64,000 nt of DNA from Rhineura floridana (GCF_030035675.1 NC_084482.1:225971943-226035942), one strand, 5' to 3'. Shown: positions 47,668 through 60,339, counted from the stretch's first letter. Notes: generated from the sequence alone by a model not told the origin. Numbers and translations: made by a program.

Positions 47668-48361
47668 CCTTTCCCCATGACACTGTCCCCTGACAGGGTC
47701 TTTTCGAAGAAGCCGCCCTGTGTGTCACAAAGCATTGGGTCACATGGAGCACAAACCAGGTATGGTGGGCCTCGACATCATCCTCTATGAACCGAGAGCA
47801 TGTTGAACAATCGCCTGTGCCCGTGCGTTGCAGGAGAACATCAGCGCCAGTGACTAAACAGCTGTTGTCTGGGAAGTTTATTTGACATCTCCATTGAGCA
47901 ACCTCTCATAAGCTTCTGAGGAATGCCTTGGGCAAGCCACTGGGATAGGGTTAGCATGGCAGAACTTTTCTGAGTTGCCCTCCTAACGTGTTCCTCCTGT
48001 ATATAAGGAGCAATCAGGATGGCTTCTGTTGAGAAGCGACTCTCCACCGTTGTCATGAATGTCCCTCTCAGGGACTCAGGTCAAGTGTTTCCTGAGGTGG
48101 TAAACCTGGGTGAGAATAAGGAGCAGCTTACCCTGCAGGGTGGAATTGCAGCAATGGTCTCCCACCAGGGCAGTCCCAACCTCTCTGCCGTGTTGCCTTT
48201 CTGCCTGGTAAGCGGTATTGATGCCCCTGCTGGAAGGTCATTGCTGCAGTGCCACCCCATCAGAAAAGCTACCCCAGTAATCCTGGAAGTGGGGCTGGGG
48301 AGGGTCATGGGGGTCACCTAAGCTACTCATTATCTAAATCTCCAAGATTATGGTCTGAAGG
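47668..48361. other. Unassigned stretch with TATA-like motif, copy 2
   Basis: This is the duplicate of 14691-15384. The 100-codon frame at 48019-48321 stays open with one amino-acid change. Confidence 0.4.
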
Positions 48362-48497
48362 CACATGAGGCCAGCACCCTGTGGATGCTAAGCAGGGTCA
48401 GGTCTGATCAGTGCCTGGATGGGAGACCGCCTGGGAACTGTATGTAAATCGCCTTAGGTTTCTATCATGAAAAGAAAGGTGGGGTATAAATCTCAAT
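48362..48497 (+). repeat. 5S-rRNA-derived SINE, copy 2
   Basis: This is the duplicate of 15385-15520. Confidence 0.85.
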
Positions 48498-49021
48498 GGG
48501 CTAGCAGTGGACGCAACCCATGAGCCAATGGTTCACCACAAAGAAAAAAATCACCTAGAAAACAAGGATGTGTAGGGATGTATTTATTTATCTTAGCAGA
48601 GTGGAGTCTGCCATCACATGAGCCCCAAGGTGAAACGTTAGCACCCAGTAAGGATGTGCTCGAAATTTGCAAAATTCAAATTTGACATGGGATTTCCTAT
48701 TTATATGCTCTCTTTTTTGTCCACATGGATCAGGGGTTTTTTCTAGTGGTTTTCCACGGCTGATAGGATTGTTTCTGATTGTTTCTAAGCCTTTCTTTTT
48801 AATCCTTATTCTTATTTTTCATTTGATATGATTCAATATGGGCACATTCTTGTTCAAAAGTTGTGAAACAAACAACAGTAAATGTTGTTGGTGATGATGT
48901 TAAGATGCCTGAAGTGTGCACTATTTCCTAGAAAATAACTGACTATGCAAATCAGTTCGGGTGATCCCAGATGAACACTATCAGCATTAACACTGTTGTG
49001 GCTGATCAGATAACTAGTGGG
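48498..49021. other. Gene-free stretch 3-prime of the V2R, copy 2
   Basis: This is the duplicate of 15521-16044. Nothing codes recognisably. Confidence 0.4.
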
Positions 49022-49077
49022 AATTGGACTTGATGGCCTTATAGGACACTTCCAACTCTACTATTCTACGATTCTAT
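49022..49077 (+). repeat. CR1 3-prime terminus, copy 2
   Basis: This is the duplicate of 16045-16100. Confidence 0.8.
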
Positions 49078-49185
49078 GAATCAGCTTGTGACAGAGCAAT
49101 GCACATGAAACATTCCCAAGAGATCCATGTGGACTTAATTACTGCTGAGCTGGACAACAATTGTCAAAACTAAATATTTTAAAAA

Positions 49186-50096
49186 TCAGATGACATCCTT
49201 CATTTTTGTGGTCAAGTGCTCCTTTGTATTCAGATCAGGCCTAAGTACAATAATGTAGCACTTCGGGATGAAGATGCAGCCCAGGAGCCCAGCACTGGAA
49301 GCCAAGATGGAGAAGACCTGCACGGCTACCATGTATTTCCCCTTCGTGCTCAGGTAGGTGGGCACAAAGGACACCCAAACACTGCAGAAGACCAGCATGC
49401 TGAAGGTGATCAGCTTGGCTTCATTGAAGGCCCCAGGCAGCTTCCTGGCCATGAAAGCCACCATGAAGCAGATGGCAGCCAGGAAGCCCATGTAGCTGAG
49501 GGAAACATAAAACATGGCGACAGACCCTTCATTGCATTGCAGGATGATCTCTCCAGGCAGGGAGTGCATGTCGGAGTCTGGGAATGGGGGAGAGATGCCC
49601 AGCCAGATGGTGCAGATGACAACTTGGACACTGGAACAGGAAATGACAATGGAGTTGGCCAGACTCTTCCCCAGCCATCTCCTCGCTTTGTTGCCTGGCT
49701 TTGTAGCCAGGAAGGCTAGCACCACAGTGATGGTTTTTGCCAACACAGAAGACACGGCAACTGAGAAGATGATGCTGAAGGCCATTTGTCGTAGAAGGCA
49801 GGTCACTTTCTTTGGCCGGCCAATAAACAGGAAGGAGGACAAAAAGGAGAGCAGGAGGGAGACAAGAAGGATATAGGAGAGGTCCCTGTTGTTGGCTTTC
49901 ACTATTGGAGTTTCAAGGAATTTAATGAAGATTCCTAACACACAGCCTGTAATTAAGGATAAGAATAGGGCAAAGGAAGGCAAGAGGATCCCCAAATGTT
50001 CTTCATAAGCCAGGAAGGTTATGATCTTTGGGATACACTGATCTTGGTCCTTATTTGGATATTGATCTTCTGGACATTTGGTGCAATGATCTGCAT
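49186..50096 (-). CDS. VMN2R: V2R copy 2, exon 6 (seven-transmembrane domain)
   Basis: The exon is 911 bp with the same start ([15 protein letters not shown]), seven helices and stop as copy 1. There are nine differences, of which three change residues: Gln to Leu in the loop HS(Q/L)PGE, and two changes to Met in a helix reading ICF(T/M)VAF(L/M)ARK. The intron base run just before the exon is one A shorter than in copy 1, which does not touch the acceptor. Confidence 0.96.
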
Positions 50097-53000
50097 CTGG
50101 GAAAAAATTGTTTTAAGCATCAAGAGTGTCTTCAGTGTCACTGATATCCATAATCATCTAAACCATTTTGAAACAAGATGCTGATCTATTTTTATTTATT
50201 TATTTAGTATTGGATTTATATCCCACCCTTCCTCCCAGCAGGAGCCCATGATGTGGGAGAGGTTTATTCATTGACTTATTTCATGCCTTCTCCCTTGAAG
50301 TCACCCACCTTCCTGAGGGGAGAATGTTCCTTCTGCACACGGAGCACAACCATAGCAGCAAGTTGGCTCTCCTTCTTGAGCAACCTTGGAATATCCAGGG
50401 GGACAGCTTTTGGTACACCTGGAGCGAGGGACGGTCTAACCATAAAGAGAAGAAGGGGCGTCAAGGGGAAAGTATTTATGTCTATGGAAATGGGTTCCAT
50501 CCACACCTTCCCAGCCAGAAAGGGACCAACAGCATCTCTTGTTCCCCTGACCCCAAGTGATCCCAGCCTCCTTTTTAAGGAAGCGCTATTGATGCAGATC
50601 GACATGGTAGGAAAACCTCTTTGATGTATTTGCCTGTTTGTTTCAACATTTATATGCCACCTTTCGATACAAAAAGGTACAGTAACAAAAGAACAATCCT
50701 AGAATAACAGTAGTAAAATCACAGCATCAGGAAAACACACTGAAGAAGTGGAGGAATTAAACAAAGGCTCAGCTGAAAATGCTACCTAAAATTGTATCTT
50801 GAAAACGACTACTACTAGTGGTACGAGTAAGTACTACTATGAGTAACTACTACGACTACTACTACTACTACTACTTCTACATACTATTGCATGAGGGGGT
50901 GGCTTCCTGGGTTGCCAGTTCCATATTCAAGAGGACTCTACTTCCTCAGGGTGAAAGGGATTATAGTTACAGTTCCATGTGAATTACTCAAGAAATTATT
51001 AGAGCTTAAGAAGCGTCTCCTGCCTTGTTAAACCACTTGGGCCACACAATGGCTTCTGGGTTAATGGAGAACTTTATGCCAGCTGACGCTCCTCTCTCTA
51101 TACTCCCCACTTTCACTCTGACCCGAGACTCATTGGGAAACATCACCCAGTTCTCGATATCGTAGGTGGCTGGCAGCTTCCCCTTCTCATCCAAATGCAG
51201 CCCACCCATGGAAGTGTTCAGAAACCGGATTTCTCTCAGGAAATGGTGAAGCTGGAATGACAGGGGGGAACATCAGCATGAAGACACATTACGAAGCTGT
51301 GTTGGATATCTCAGCCCTGCTCACTCTGCGCTCTCCTGAATTGGGGCCGGTGCACTTCTCTTCTAGACTATAAGCGCTCTTCAGAGTCTCTATTTCAGTG
51401 ATTAAGACATTTCTAGACCACCTTTCATATGAAGTAACAAGGCGGTTTCCAGAATAGGCTCAATACAAAAGGCAATAAAATACTTTTTTAAAAAAGTCAC
51501 AAATACCACAGATAATTACATTTCTTGTCGGGACAGCATTAAAAGCTAGTGCTCGAGGATTCCCATGTGAATAGGCAGGTTATAAGCAGATGGTGGAACA
51601 GCATTTCCCCAGGTGTCTGTTGTATCTATAGGGAAGGTTATTCCATAGGATGGGGGCCACTGCAGAGCGGGCCCTTCACAGGCAGACAGTCAAGATCAGC
51701 ATATGAGAGTGACGTGCACCTATGCAGAGTAGCTCCTCTACCTCATGTAGATGTCTGAAGGGAGGGAGAGCTTTCACATGCAGGTTTCCCTGTGACCCAA
51801 AACCTGAATCACTCAGGGTTCCAGATTGTGTGGAACTCTGCACATGCGAAGGCTCTTATCTTCAGGCTGCAACAGTTTTCAGTACCATTTACACCACCCC
51901 AGAAAAGAGGACACTGTTTGGCACATGCTAATTTATGGGTATAGATGCAACTTTAGAAACAGGTACTATAGAATCATACAATCATAGAATGATAGAGTTG
52001 GAAGGGGCCTTGTAGGCCATCGAGTCCAACCCCCTGCTCACAGCAGGAAATCCACAGCTAGAGCATCTCCCGCAGATAGCTGTCCAGCCTCTGCTTGAAG
52101 ACATCCAGCGAAGGGGATCCCACCACCTCCCTAGGCAGTCGGTTCCATTGCCGGACTGCCCTTACTGTCAAGAAGTTCCTTCTAATGTCCAATCTGAATC
52201 TACGCTCCTGCAACTTAAAACCATTAGACCTAGTCCTACCCTCTGGGGCAGCAGTGAACAAATCTGTACCCTCCTTTATGTGACAGCCCTTCAGGTACTT
52301 AAAGGGTGCAATCATGTCACCCCTCAGCCTTCTCTTCACCAGACTGAACATGCCAAGTTCCTTCAACCTTTCCTCACAAGACTTCTTCTCCATACCGGCT
52401 ATCATCCTCGTCGCCCTCTTCTGAACCCACTCCAACTTGTCTATATCTTTCTTAAAATGAGGCGCCCAGAACTGAACGCAGTATTCCAGATGAGGCCTGA
52501 CTAATGCAGAATATAGTGGGACTATTACTTCCCTCGACCTGGAAACTATAGCTCTGTTTATGCATCCCAAAACCGCTTTTGCCTTTTTTGCCGCAGCATC
52601 ACATTGCTGGGTCATGTTCAACTTGCGATCCACTACAATTCCAAGGTCCTTCTCACACGCACTACTGCTAAGCCGGGTATTTTCCATCCTGTACCCGTGC
52701 AATTAGTTTTTGTGGCCTAAATGCAGAATCTTGCATTTGTCTTTATTGAATTTCATTTTATTAATTTCAGCCCAATTTTCTAGTCTATCCAGGTCCTGTA
52801 TTTTAAATAAAAGATAGATCTTCTCTTGCACTCAGGTCCTGCTTGATGGGCAACTTCAAGGCCCAGCAGAGACACAGAGGGGAGATAATTAGATGGGAGG
52901 GGGGGTTCTGAATTAACCACATTGGGCAAAATAATTGCTCTCTACCAGGAGTCTTACCAATTGGATTTGCCTTGGAAATTGGCAGTGTTGCCTCGTTATG

Positions 53001-56000
53001 AAATTTGACTTTGCAGTTGGGACAACGGATAGCGGTTTGCAAATAGGGAAAGGAAATACCTGCCATGGCTGTAGCCTTTGACGGTCCAACCTGTCTCCTC
53101 CCCTCCCCCTCAGCATCCACTTTGATCTGGGTGAATATGCAGCGTTTAAGGCGTGTGCCACGGTTTGGACACGGAAGTAAGTGCGGTAGCTGTCCTGGGA
53201 CAGGGCTCTCTCCAGCTCCTCTTGGGGCAGAGTTTCCAGGTTCTCCTCCTCTGTGCACCTTGCCCAACCCTTTTCAGACAGTACATGCTTTAGATATGAA
53301 CAACGAAATGCTTTCCACCAAAACTGTTGGAGAAGATAGGAATTTGGCCCATAATGGTCATGTTTGGTCCTTTTTTGGGTCTTCAGTACGAAGGTCAAAG
53401 AACCATGTATGTACTGGAATTTTTCAGGTGCAACAGACAAATTCCAGTTGATGTCATTGAAAGCTGTTGAGATCCAGACTTTTGCACCAATTTCTTTCTG
53501 AAGAAGTTCCTGTATGGCACTGATTTGAACCCATCCTAGGTAGGTATTTTGATAGTGGACACATACACTGACTTGTCTCCATTTGAGAGATGGTTCGATC
53601 AGGGGGAGTATGTAATATGAAGTTTGATGTATTCTTTCTAACAATGCAACACAAATCCCACTTCTTATCATCAGAGGTGTCAAGGCACTCACAAACCTTT
53701 CTCCACTGTCATCATCTGGAATAAAGAGGACGATCCAGGTCCATCTGAAGTGCAGGAGCAGCTTGACAATCCCCAGGCACTGTTCCTCCTCTTTGGGGAC
53801 CATCCGGTAGACAAAAGAGAACTGGGTTTTATCCTCAAGAACCTGAGCAACAAAACTGATCTAGTGAGGAAAAGGAGATATTAGTGTTGGGTTTTGCTTT
53901 CAGGATGAGGAAAATATATTTATTAACCTAAAATAACTAATATCTAACAAAATTATCCTGGCTGTGGCTGATGGGAGTTTTAGTTTGAAACAGAGGATGC
54001 CAAGCAGGTGAAGGTGGGCTTTTGAAGAAGTCTTACACCTTGTCTTAGGCTGTAGCTCAGATCCTTAGTGCCCCCCCTTTTTACTTTCCTGGAAAAAAGG
54101 TGCATTTTATGCAGCTGGACTTCTGCACTGCCCTGTCATGCCCCCCCTTCATACCTGTGGGATTTTGTAGATGCCTGAGATGGCTGAAATCTCTTTTGAA
54201 ATTACAGGATCAGTCCCTTCAAGAACAGCCAAGAGGCTGTTCCGTTTTCCACAACTATAGTTTGGAAGGCTGCTCTGCCCACCTGCAAGCAGGTTCAACA
54301 TGGCATCGGAAGTCATCCTGGCATCGAAATAGTTCTCATAGAGGTTGTATCCCAATGAGATGTTAGGCAAGAGCCTGGGATCCTTGTTGATCTCCTGGAT
54401 GGCGAACAAGAAGGACAAGATGTGCCAGTACAACCTATTTGTCACACTGCAACAAATGAATCAAAGTGTCAAACTACTATTCACCATTTAATGAAAACAA
54501 AAGGTCACATCATTTCTTTATCTAAGGGCCGTTCTAGGCAATAAATATCTCATAAAAGCTGATCCCCAAATAATGACGATGGGTTGCACCTCACAAGGAC
54601 AGGGAAGACTGTGTTTGGCCACAGCATGGAGAAATTCATCAGGAGGGCTTTAAAGTGAATCCTAAGGGGGAAGGAGTCATGAACTTGGTGGTAATGACTA
54701 ACAAAGGTTTGTGCACAGTAACAGGAACTGAGAGAACGACTCTAATGGGGCCCACAAATAGTTTTCATAAAAATATAGGAAGGAAGCCATGCCATAACTC
54801 ACATGGTCTTCAATGTCTGTACACTAATGATCAGAGTATGGGAAACAAACAGGACAAACTTGAACTCTTAATACAGGAAATACAACTTGATAGGTAGAAC
54901 TGAAACTTGGTGGGATGACTCCCATGACTGGAATACAGTGATTGAACGATGTAAGTTCTTCAAAAAGAACAGAAACAAAAGAAAGGGAGGCAGAGTCATG
55001 CTATATGTTAAAAATACATATCCCTGCACAGAAATGCAGAGGGATGAGATTGGTAGCCCCACCTAGAGTATGTGGATTAAATTAAATGGGGTAAGAAAAC
55101 CACCAAACCATGGAGAAGATGAGGATAAAACTTTTGAAAAGTAATTGCCAATGTTTTGAGGAGGCATGATGTAGTAGCAATGGGATACTTCAATTGCACT
55201 GATATCTTTTGGGAGACAAATTCTGCCAAAGAGAACCCATCCAAGAAATTCCTGACTTATGTTGGAGATAACTTTCTCCTACAGAAAGTGACCCACTCCA
55301 GGATGCACACCTTAACGTGGTGAGGGGTTTGAGAGTGTTGAAGAAGCTGAGAGCAATGTCATCAAGCAGCTGACGAAGAGTCTAGACTCGTAGCAGGGGC
55401 ACCAAAAGTGGAATGGTCAAAGCTGAGACACGAGACTAATGCATCCAGACTCAGAGGAAGGCAGTGGTAAACCACCTCTGAATACTGATTACCATGAAAA
55501 CCATATGAACAGAGTATCCAAAATGCAACACGAGATAGTGCTGGAAGATGAGACCTCCAGGTCAGATGACACTCACCGAGCTACTGGGGAAGGACAAAGG
55601 ACACGTACGAGTAGCGCTGTGACTAATGACGCAGCTGCGTCAAACCCGAAAGGAAGCCCAGAGGCTGATGCGCACATATGTGTATGGAGAGTCCAGAGTT
55701 GTACAACGCACACAATAGGAACATGGAATGTGAGAAGCATAAACCAGGGAAAGTTAGAAATTGTTAAGCAAGAAATGGAACGTATCAACATTACCATACT
55801 TGGTGTGAGTGAATGAAAATGGACGGGAATGGGACATTTTCAATCAGGCAACTACAAAATATTTTATGCAGGTAATGTGAAATTAAGAAGAAGGGGTTGC
55901 TTTAATAGTGAGAAGTGATGTAGCAAAAGCAGTTAGGAGCTACAATGCAAGGTCTGAGCGAGTGATACCAATGAAATTAAATGGGAAACCTATCAACATA

Positions 56001-59000
56001 ACCATCATCCAAGTCTATGCTCCAACAGCAAATGCAGAAGAAGAGGAATTGGAGAGATTTTATGCAGAAGTACAGGAAGAAATTGATCACACACCAAAAC
56101 GAGATGTGCTGATAATCATGGGGGATTGGAATGCAAAAGTAGGGAACAGACCCGAACTAGGAATTGTGGGGAAATAGGGCTTAGGAGACAGAAACGAAGC
56201 AGGAGAAAGACTTATTGAATTCTGTGAAGCCAATAATTTGTTTCTTGTAAACACATTTTTTGAACAACCAAAAAGACGACTATACACGTGGACATCACCA
56301 AATGGTCAATATAGGAACCAAATTGATTATATCATTGGTAGCAGAAGATGGAGAAGTTCCATACTTTCTGCAAAAACAAGACCAGGAGCAGACTGCAGTA
56401 CAGATCATGAACTGGTAATATCAAAAATCAGAGTAAAGCTAAAGAAGACCAACAAAGCAATCATAATGCCAAAATACAATTTAAATAACATCCCAGAAGC
56501 ATATAAAGATCAAATAAGGAACCGGTTTGAGGCTTTAAGCTTAGTTGACAGAGAACAAGAAGAACTATGGAGTGAAGTCAGAGATACTATCTGGGAAGAA
56601 TGCAAAAAGACAATACCTCTAGTTAAAAAACAAAAGACCACAATGGATGACTGAAGAAACTCTTCAAATGGTTAAAGAGAGAAGGAAAGCAAAAGCAAAA
56701 GGAGATAGAAACAGGTCAGAACCCTAAATGCAACAATATAACCGACTAGTACGTAGAGACAAAGAAAACTATTACAATAGTTACTGTGTAGAAATAGAAG
56801 GGGACAACAAAAAGGGTACAACAAGAGCCCTGTTCCAAAAGATTAGAGAAATGAAAGGGAAATTTAAACCAAGAGTAGGGATGTTGAATAATCAACAGGG
56901 GAACACACTGACTGACTGAGATGAAATAAAAGGAAGATGGAAGCAATACATGTTAGCACAACTCCATTCAGACAGAGGTGGGGAATTTCTATCCAGCTCC
57001 TTACAGCGCTACCTTAAGGAAAGAGGCATTAAGCACTCTCTCACAGCCAGCTGGTCTCCTCACCAGAACGGAATAGCGGAACGTAGGAACAAATGTTTGC
57101 AGAACATGTTGCGTTCAATGTTACAAGGCAGCAGTTTATCTCAAGGGTTTTGGGGTGAGGCTGTTAGTATGCGAACCACTTGATTAATAGACTGTTCTCT
57201 AAAGCTGTTAACATGACTCCTTACGAAATGCTGTATAAAAAGAAACCAAAACATGCACACTTGAAAACTTTTGGTGAAGTTTGTTGGGCGCGTGTACCTG
57301 ACAAAACGGAGGTATCATGGGTTAAAGGAATAATCCTTGGGTATGAACGTATGGCATACAGGGTGTGGTTACTCCGTTCTCACACAGTGGTCTCAAGCCG
57401 GAAGGTTACTTGTAAGAAACCCTTTGTACAAAGGAAATATGTAGTGACCCCAGAACACAAGGTAGAACAAGAGGAAGACCTAGTCTATTTTGGGAATGGT
57501 TATACAGTGGATAAGCCACAACACTTTTACTCAGAAGTAGAACAGGTCGAGCAACCTGAAGTAAAAGAAACAGTTCAGGACTGTAACATAGAGTTTACAG
57601 CAATGCCGAACAGCCCTCTTACTCCTCAAGTAAAAGAAGAGGCTGACATAAATGAAGGGGGTGAGCAGAGCCAGGCAGCAGTCCTTGAACTGCGTAGATC
57701 ACAGAGATCTAATCTGGGTAAACCGCCAGATAGATTTACAATAGCCACTATACAAACCATCCAGAACAATAACGAACCTGTACAGGAAGACGATGATGTT
57801 GATGAATATACCCATCAAGATTATGAACAATGGTTGCAAATGTTAGATGGAGACAGTGACTGGAAACTCCAGATACTAAAGAGAACAGAAAAATATTCTA
57901 ATCTTGATCTAACATGTCTAAACTGAAGTACTGTATGTAACATGTATCTATGTATACTCTGTATTATATGTATGTATGTGTAAACTGGAACCTGCATCGT
58001 ACAGTAATCAAATTGAAATACAAGGGTGGGGAATGTTAGCAGTCACCATGACTTGCATTTTATGTGATTCCCATAGATGGCAGGTATAACAGGACAGGAA
58101 TGGGTTAACAGCAACAGTTAACCAGACTCCAGTTGCATAAGGTTTACAGCTGCAGCTAATTAGAGCAATTAAGCTTAGGGGCATAAAAGAACAAAGGGTG
58201 GCTGCAGTAAAGTTGTGGGGTAATGAAGGAGTCGTATGCGGAAGGTGCTAATGTGTGTATTGTGTTTATGTATGCCGAGAAAGCTATTCATGCTTTGCAA
58301 GTAAAGCTTCTCCTTAACAAAGCTGTGGCAGTCTATCTGGTGTCTTATTGCTTCTACAACCGGGCTACTGGGCTACTCGCCTCTTTCTACAACTGGGTAA
58401 CCACACTTTCTTATGCTTCAAACAATACACTGAAGAACACTATGAAAGAGATGCAAGGATGACAGATTCATTCTGGAGGAACGAAATGATGAAGAACCTG
58501 AAGTGAAAGCTGCTCTTAAAATACTTGGAAGAAACAAATCACCAGGAAGAGATGGCATACCAGTAGAGTTGCTACAAGCTACTGAAACTGAATCTGTCCA
58601 AATTTTGACAAAAAGCTGTCAGCAAATATGGAAAACAACGGCCCACAGACTGGAAGCTTTCTATATATATCCCGAATGAATGAATGAATTGAATGAAAAA
58701 TCAGCTCATTGGAATTGTGGTGTTGGAGGAGAGCTTTGCACATACTATGGACTGCAAAAAAGACAAATAATAGGGTGTTAGAACAAATTACGCCAGAACT
58801 ATCACTAGAAGCTAAAATGATGAAACTGAGGTTATCATACTTTGGACACATCATGAGAAGACCTGATTCACTTAACTACACTTGCAACCTTTATATCTGG
58901 CCATCAGGCTGAGGACAGAGGAGGATGCCATGCACTGGCATTTGTGTTTAAACTATCAAGAAAGACCCGTTTTAGCTACAGACTGTTCTTTCAGTGGAAA

Positions 59001-59993
59001 TGATGGTAGAATCCCCTAATTATCCCATCATATCTGATTCTGTCTGGAGTAGATGCTGCGTCAGTGTTCATGAAGTACTCAATCGTTCTTCAAAGGCAAA
59101 GAGGGGTCAAGTGGGGGGAGTGTTTTGTCAGAGATGCCCAGTAATGGGGACTAGAAAACAGGGACTGTCCTGGTCATTTGGAGCAAATGGAGTGAGGTGA
59201 GGAAGCACCAAACACATTGGTACATCTTTACTTACAGATGAAGCTTATGAATACCTTTTCATCGACTTCCACTGATGAAGAAGTCCCCTGGGCTGTATTT
59301 TTTAATTTTTTATTTTTTATTTAAAGCATTTTCATAATGCTGTTTGGCCAAAAAAGCCTTCCAGACCAGCTTACAAATGTCATTGTTAAGGAGGTCCTCG
59401 GGCTTATAATTTCAAAAGGCATAACACAAAAGGAAAAGTGATTTGGAGGAAGGAGGAAAGGTTTAATTTAGCGAAGAGGGATTTGGACATGAGCTGCTGC
59501 CCTAAGAAGAAAGCCTGTTCCCTCCTCCCTCTGATGCCACTCCTGGCATTCACTTGCCTGCAGGGGGCTGCGTGTCTTGTGTGCCACCCTTGCCTCTTGT
59601 CTGCAGATGGGATAATTCACTGTTTCTATTGTGGCAAATTTTCAGGGATGAAGAGAGCCGTCGTCCAGCAACATCTGAAAGGCCAAAGGCTCCCCTGCCC
59701 TGAAACAGGGGCTGTTTCCCTGGGAAATAGAAAGTGAGGCATAACATCCATCAGCATATAATTACTTACGAAACAAAACTGGTGAAGGGGACCTGGGAAA
59801 AGTTGAATGGATGTTGTGCAAAATATTTCTTTGGAGTTGTGATCCCGCTAATGAGGAAGTCTCCAGGCCGGTAGTAATTGAGTGGTTCCCTTGGTTCCGT
59901 CTTCAGACTCAATTGGCTTTTCACCTCCTGGTTCCCACAGACTCCATGGGGCGTCAGCTGCAGAAATAGCAGCAGAAGCAGCAGGGAGATCAT
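49186..59993 (-). CDS. VMN2R: Vomeronasal type-2 receptor (V2R), copy 2, six exons
   Basis: This is the tandem paralogue (or second haplotype) of the receptor at 16209-25649. The exons are 59770-59993, 54155-54446, 53060-53860, 51024-51251, 50309-50435 and 49186-50096 on the minus strand. They have the same six lengths and phases as copy 1, total 2583 bases and encode 860 residues with no stop or frameshift. I count 17 amino-acid changes and 11 silent changes against copy 1. The ligand domain and cysteine-rich exon carry most replacements, while the membrane exon has only three. Intron 1 is longer than in copy 1 because it holds a copia fossil inside the Bov-B LINE. The GC donor after exon 4 is shared. 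By sequence it looks just as functional as copy 1; expression cannot be judged. Confidence 0.93.
50181..50251 (-). repeat. L2-like 3-prime tail in V2R intron 5, copy 2
   Basis: This is the duplicate of 17205-17275. Confidence 0.7.
50309..50435 (-). CDS. VMN2R: V2R copy 2, exon 5 (NCD3G cysteine-rich domain)
   Basis: The exon is 127 bp and reads [17 protein letters not shown], then [20 protein letters not shown]. All cysteines are kept. Three replacements separate it from copy 1 (His to Arg, Arg to Gln, Ile to Thr) and no silent ones, a high density for such a short exon. Confidence 0.9.
50846..50875 (+). repeat. (ACT)n microsatellite in V2R intron 4, copy 2
   Basis: This is the same repeat, 15 bases shorter and interrupted by an ACG unit. 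Confidence 0.95.
51024..51251 (-). CDS. VMN2R: V2R copy 2, exon 4 (ligand domain end)
   Basis: The exon is 228 bp and by eye identical to copy 1. It ends WFNK at the same AAG/GCAGGA site, so the GC donor predates the duplication. Confidence 0.9.
51973..52799 (-). mobile_element. CR1 LINE 3-prime end in V2R intron 3, copy 2
   Basis: This is the duplicate of 19012-19838, with its open frame kept. Confidence 0.9.
53060..53860 (-). CDS. VMN2R: V2R copy 2, exon 3 (Venus-flytrap core)
   Basis: The exon is 801 bp and open throughout. Relative to copy 1 the replacements are Ile to Val in WTWI(I/V)LF, Asn to His in CV(N/H)YQ, Lys-Thr to Glu-Lys in VAP(KT/EK)FQ, Ile to Val in SLTF, Arg to Gln in SYLL, and Ser to Arg in TYF(S/R)VQ. 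Three further differences are silent. The acceptor CTCACTAG and donor GTATTT are the same as in copy 1. Confidence 0.93.
54155..54446 (-). CDS. VMN2R: V2R copy 2, exon 2 (ligand domain, first lobe)
   Basis: The exon is 292 bp with intact CAG acceptor and GTATGA donor. It reads [20 protein letters not shown], then [20 protein letters not shown]. Val at the second residue is the usual V2R state; copy 1 has Glu. Lys replaces Arg of copy 1 in EIN(K/R)DP. Confidence 0.93.
54652..55287 (+). mobile_element. CR1 LINE endonuclease fragment in V2R intron 1, copy 2
   Basis: This is a fuller version of 21690-22126. Its extra block (about 54820-55025) carries the earlier endonuclease words [20 protein letters not shown] and TWWDDSHDW, which are normal for CR1, so the shorter state in copy 1 is the derived one. 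Confidence 0.8.
56951..58424 (+). mobile_element. Ty1/copia-type LTR retrotransposon fossil, copy 2 only
   Basis: This insert is absent from copy 1, where the site is empty. It is flanked by the 5-bp target repeat ATACA (56946-56950 and 58425-58429). Parts present are an integrase segment (LHSDRGGEF and [12 protein letters not shown] words), the region beyond it, a purine-rich tract (AAGGGTGGGGAA) and a terminal LTR at 58034-58424. It is a partial, broken copy. It must be younger than the duplication, or else be a haplotype difference. Confidence 0.88.
58034..58424 (+). repeat. Copia fossil LTR
   Basis: The LTR is 391 bp, begins TGTTAGCAGTCACC and ends TGCTTCAAACA, with TG...CA termini. It lies between a purine-rich tract and the right target repeat. 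Confidence 0.82.
58885..59769. other. V2R intron 1, part next to exon 1, copy 2
   Basis: This is the duplicate of 24541-25425, non-coding. Confidence 0.6.
59770..59993 (-). CDS. VMN2R: V2R copy 2, exon 1 (signal peptide and N-terminus)
   Basis: The signal peptide [20 protein letters not shown] is identical to copy 1. Two replacements occur: Ala to Pro in the EPRE(A/P)LNYY stretch, and Thr to Ser at the codon split by the splice. The donor GTAAG at 59765-59769 is intact. Confidence 0.88.
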
Positions 59994-60143
59994 TCTGGCT
60001 CTGCCTCCTGCACCTCTCTTGTGAGTGCAGCTTAATAAAAGAAGCCAACCCCCAGCCCTTTGCGAGACCAATGCTGCATTCGCTTTGCCGATGCGGGAGA
60101 TGTTCAGCTCTGGCTTCAGAGCAATTAAACTCCCCCCACTCAG

Positions 60144-60339
60144 GCAACAGTGGCATAAATAACCTCATGCTGCCCTTGATTCTGATGTTTGGGCAACCTC
60201 CAGAAATATCTCTTGAGCTTCAGCAAGGGCAAACCACCATGATTTTGATAATTATAAGGGGAAGAACGTTCATGCCTGCTACCTGCTCGAGTCTTTGCGT
60301 GGCTCGAGGGGCAGGTGCAGAGCTGGAGAAAAACAAGTT
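60144..60339 (-). promoter_or_regulatory. Conserved V2R 5-prime flank, copy 2
   Basis: This is the copy 2 counterpart of 25800-25995, upstream of the second V2R start codon. The TGATAATTATAAGG word and the CTCGAG-containing part are unchanged by eye. The same caveats apply. Confidence 0.45.

Larger units (their letters stand above)
55288..58884 (+). mobile_element. RTE/Bov-B LINE in V2R intron 1, copy 2
   Basis: This is the duplicate of 22127-24540. It lacks the L2-like insert, so the endonuclease stretch is more continuous ([20 protein letters not shown]). It is split instead by a copia fossil at 56951-58424. The polymerase core is missing as in copy 1. Confidence 0.9.
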
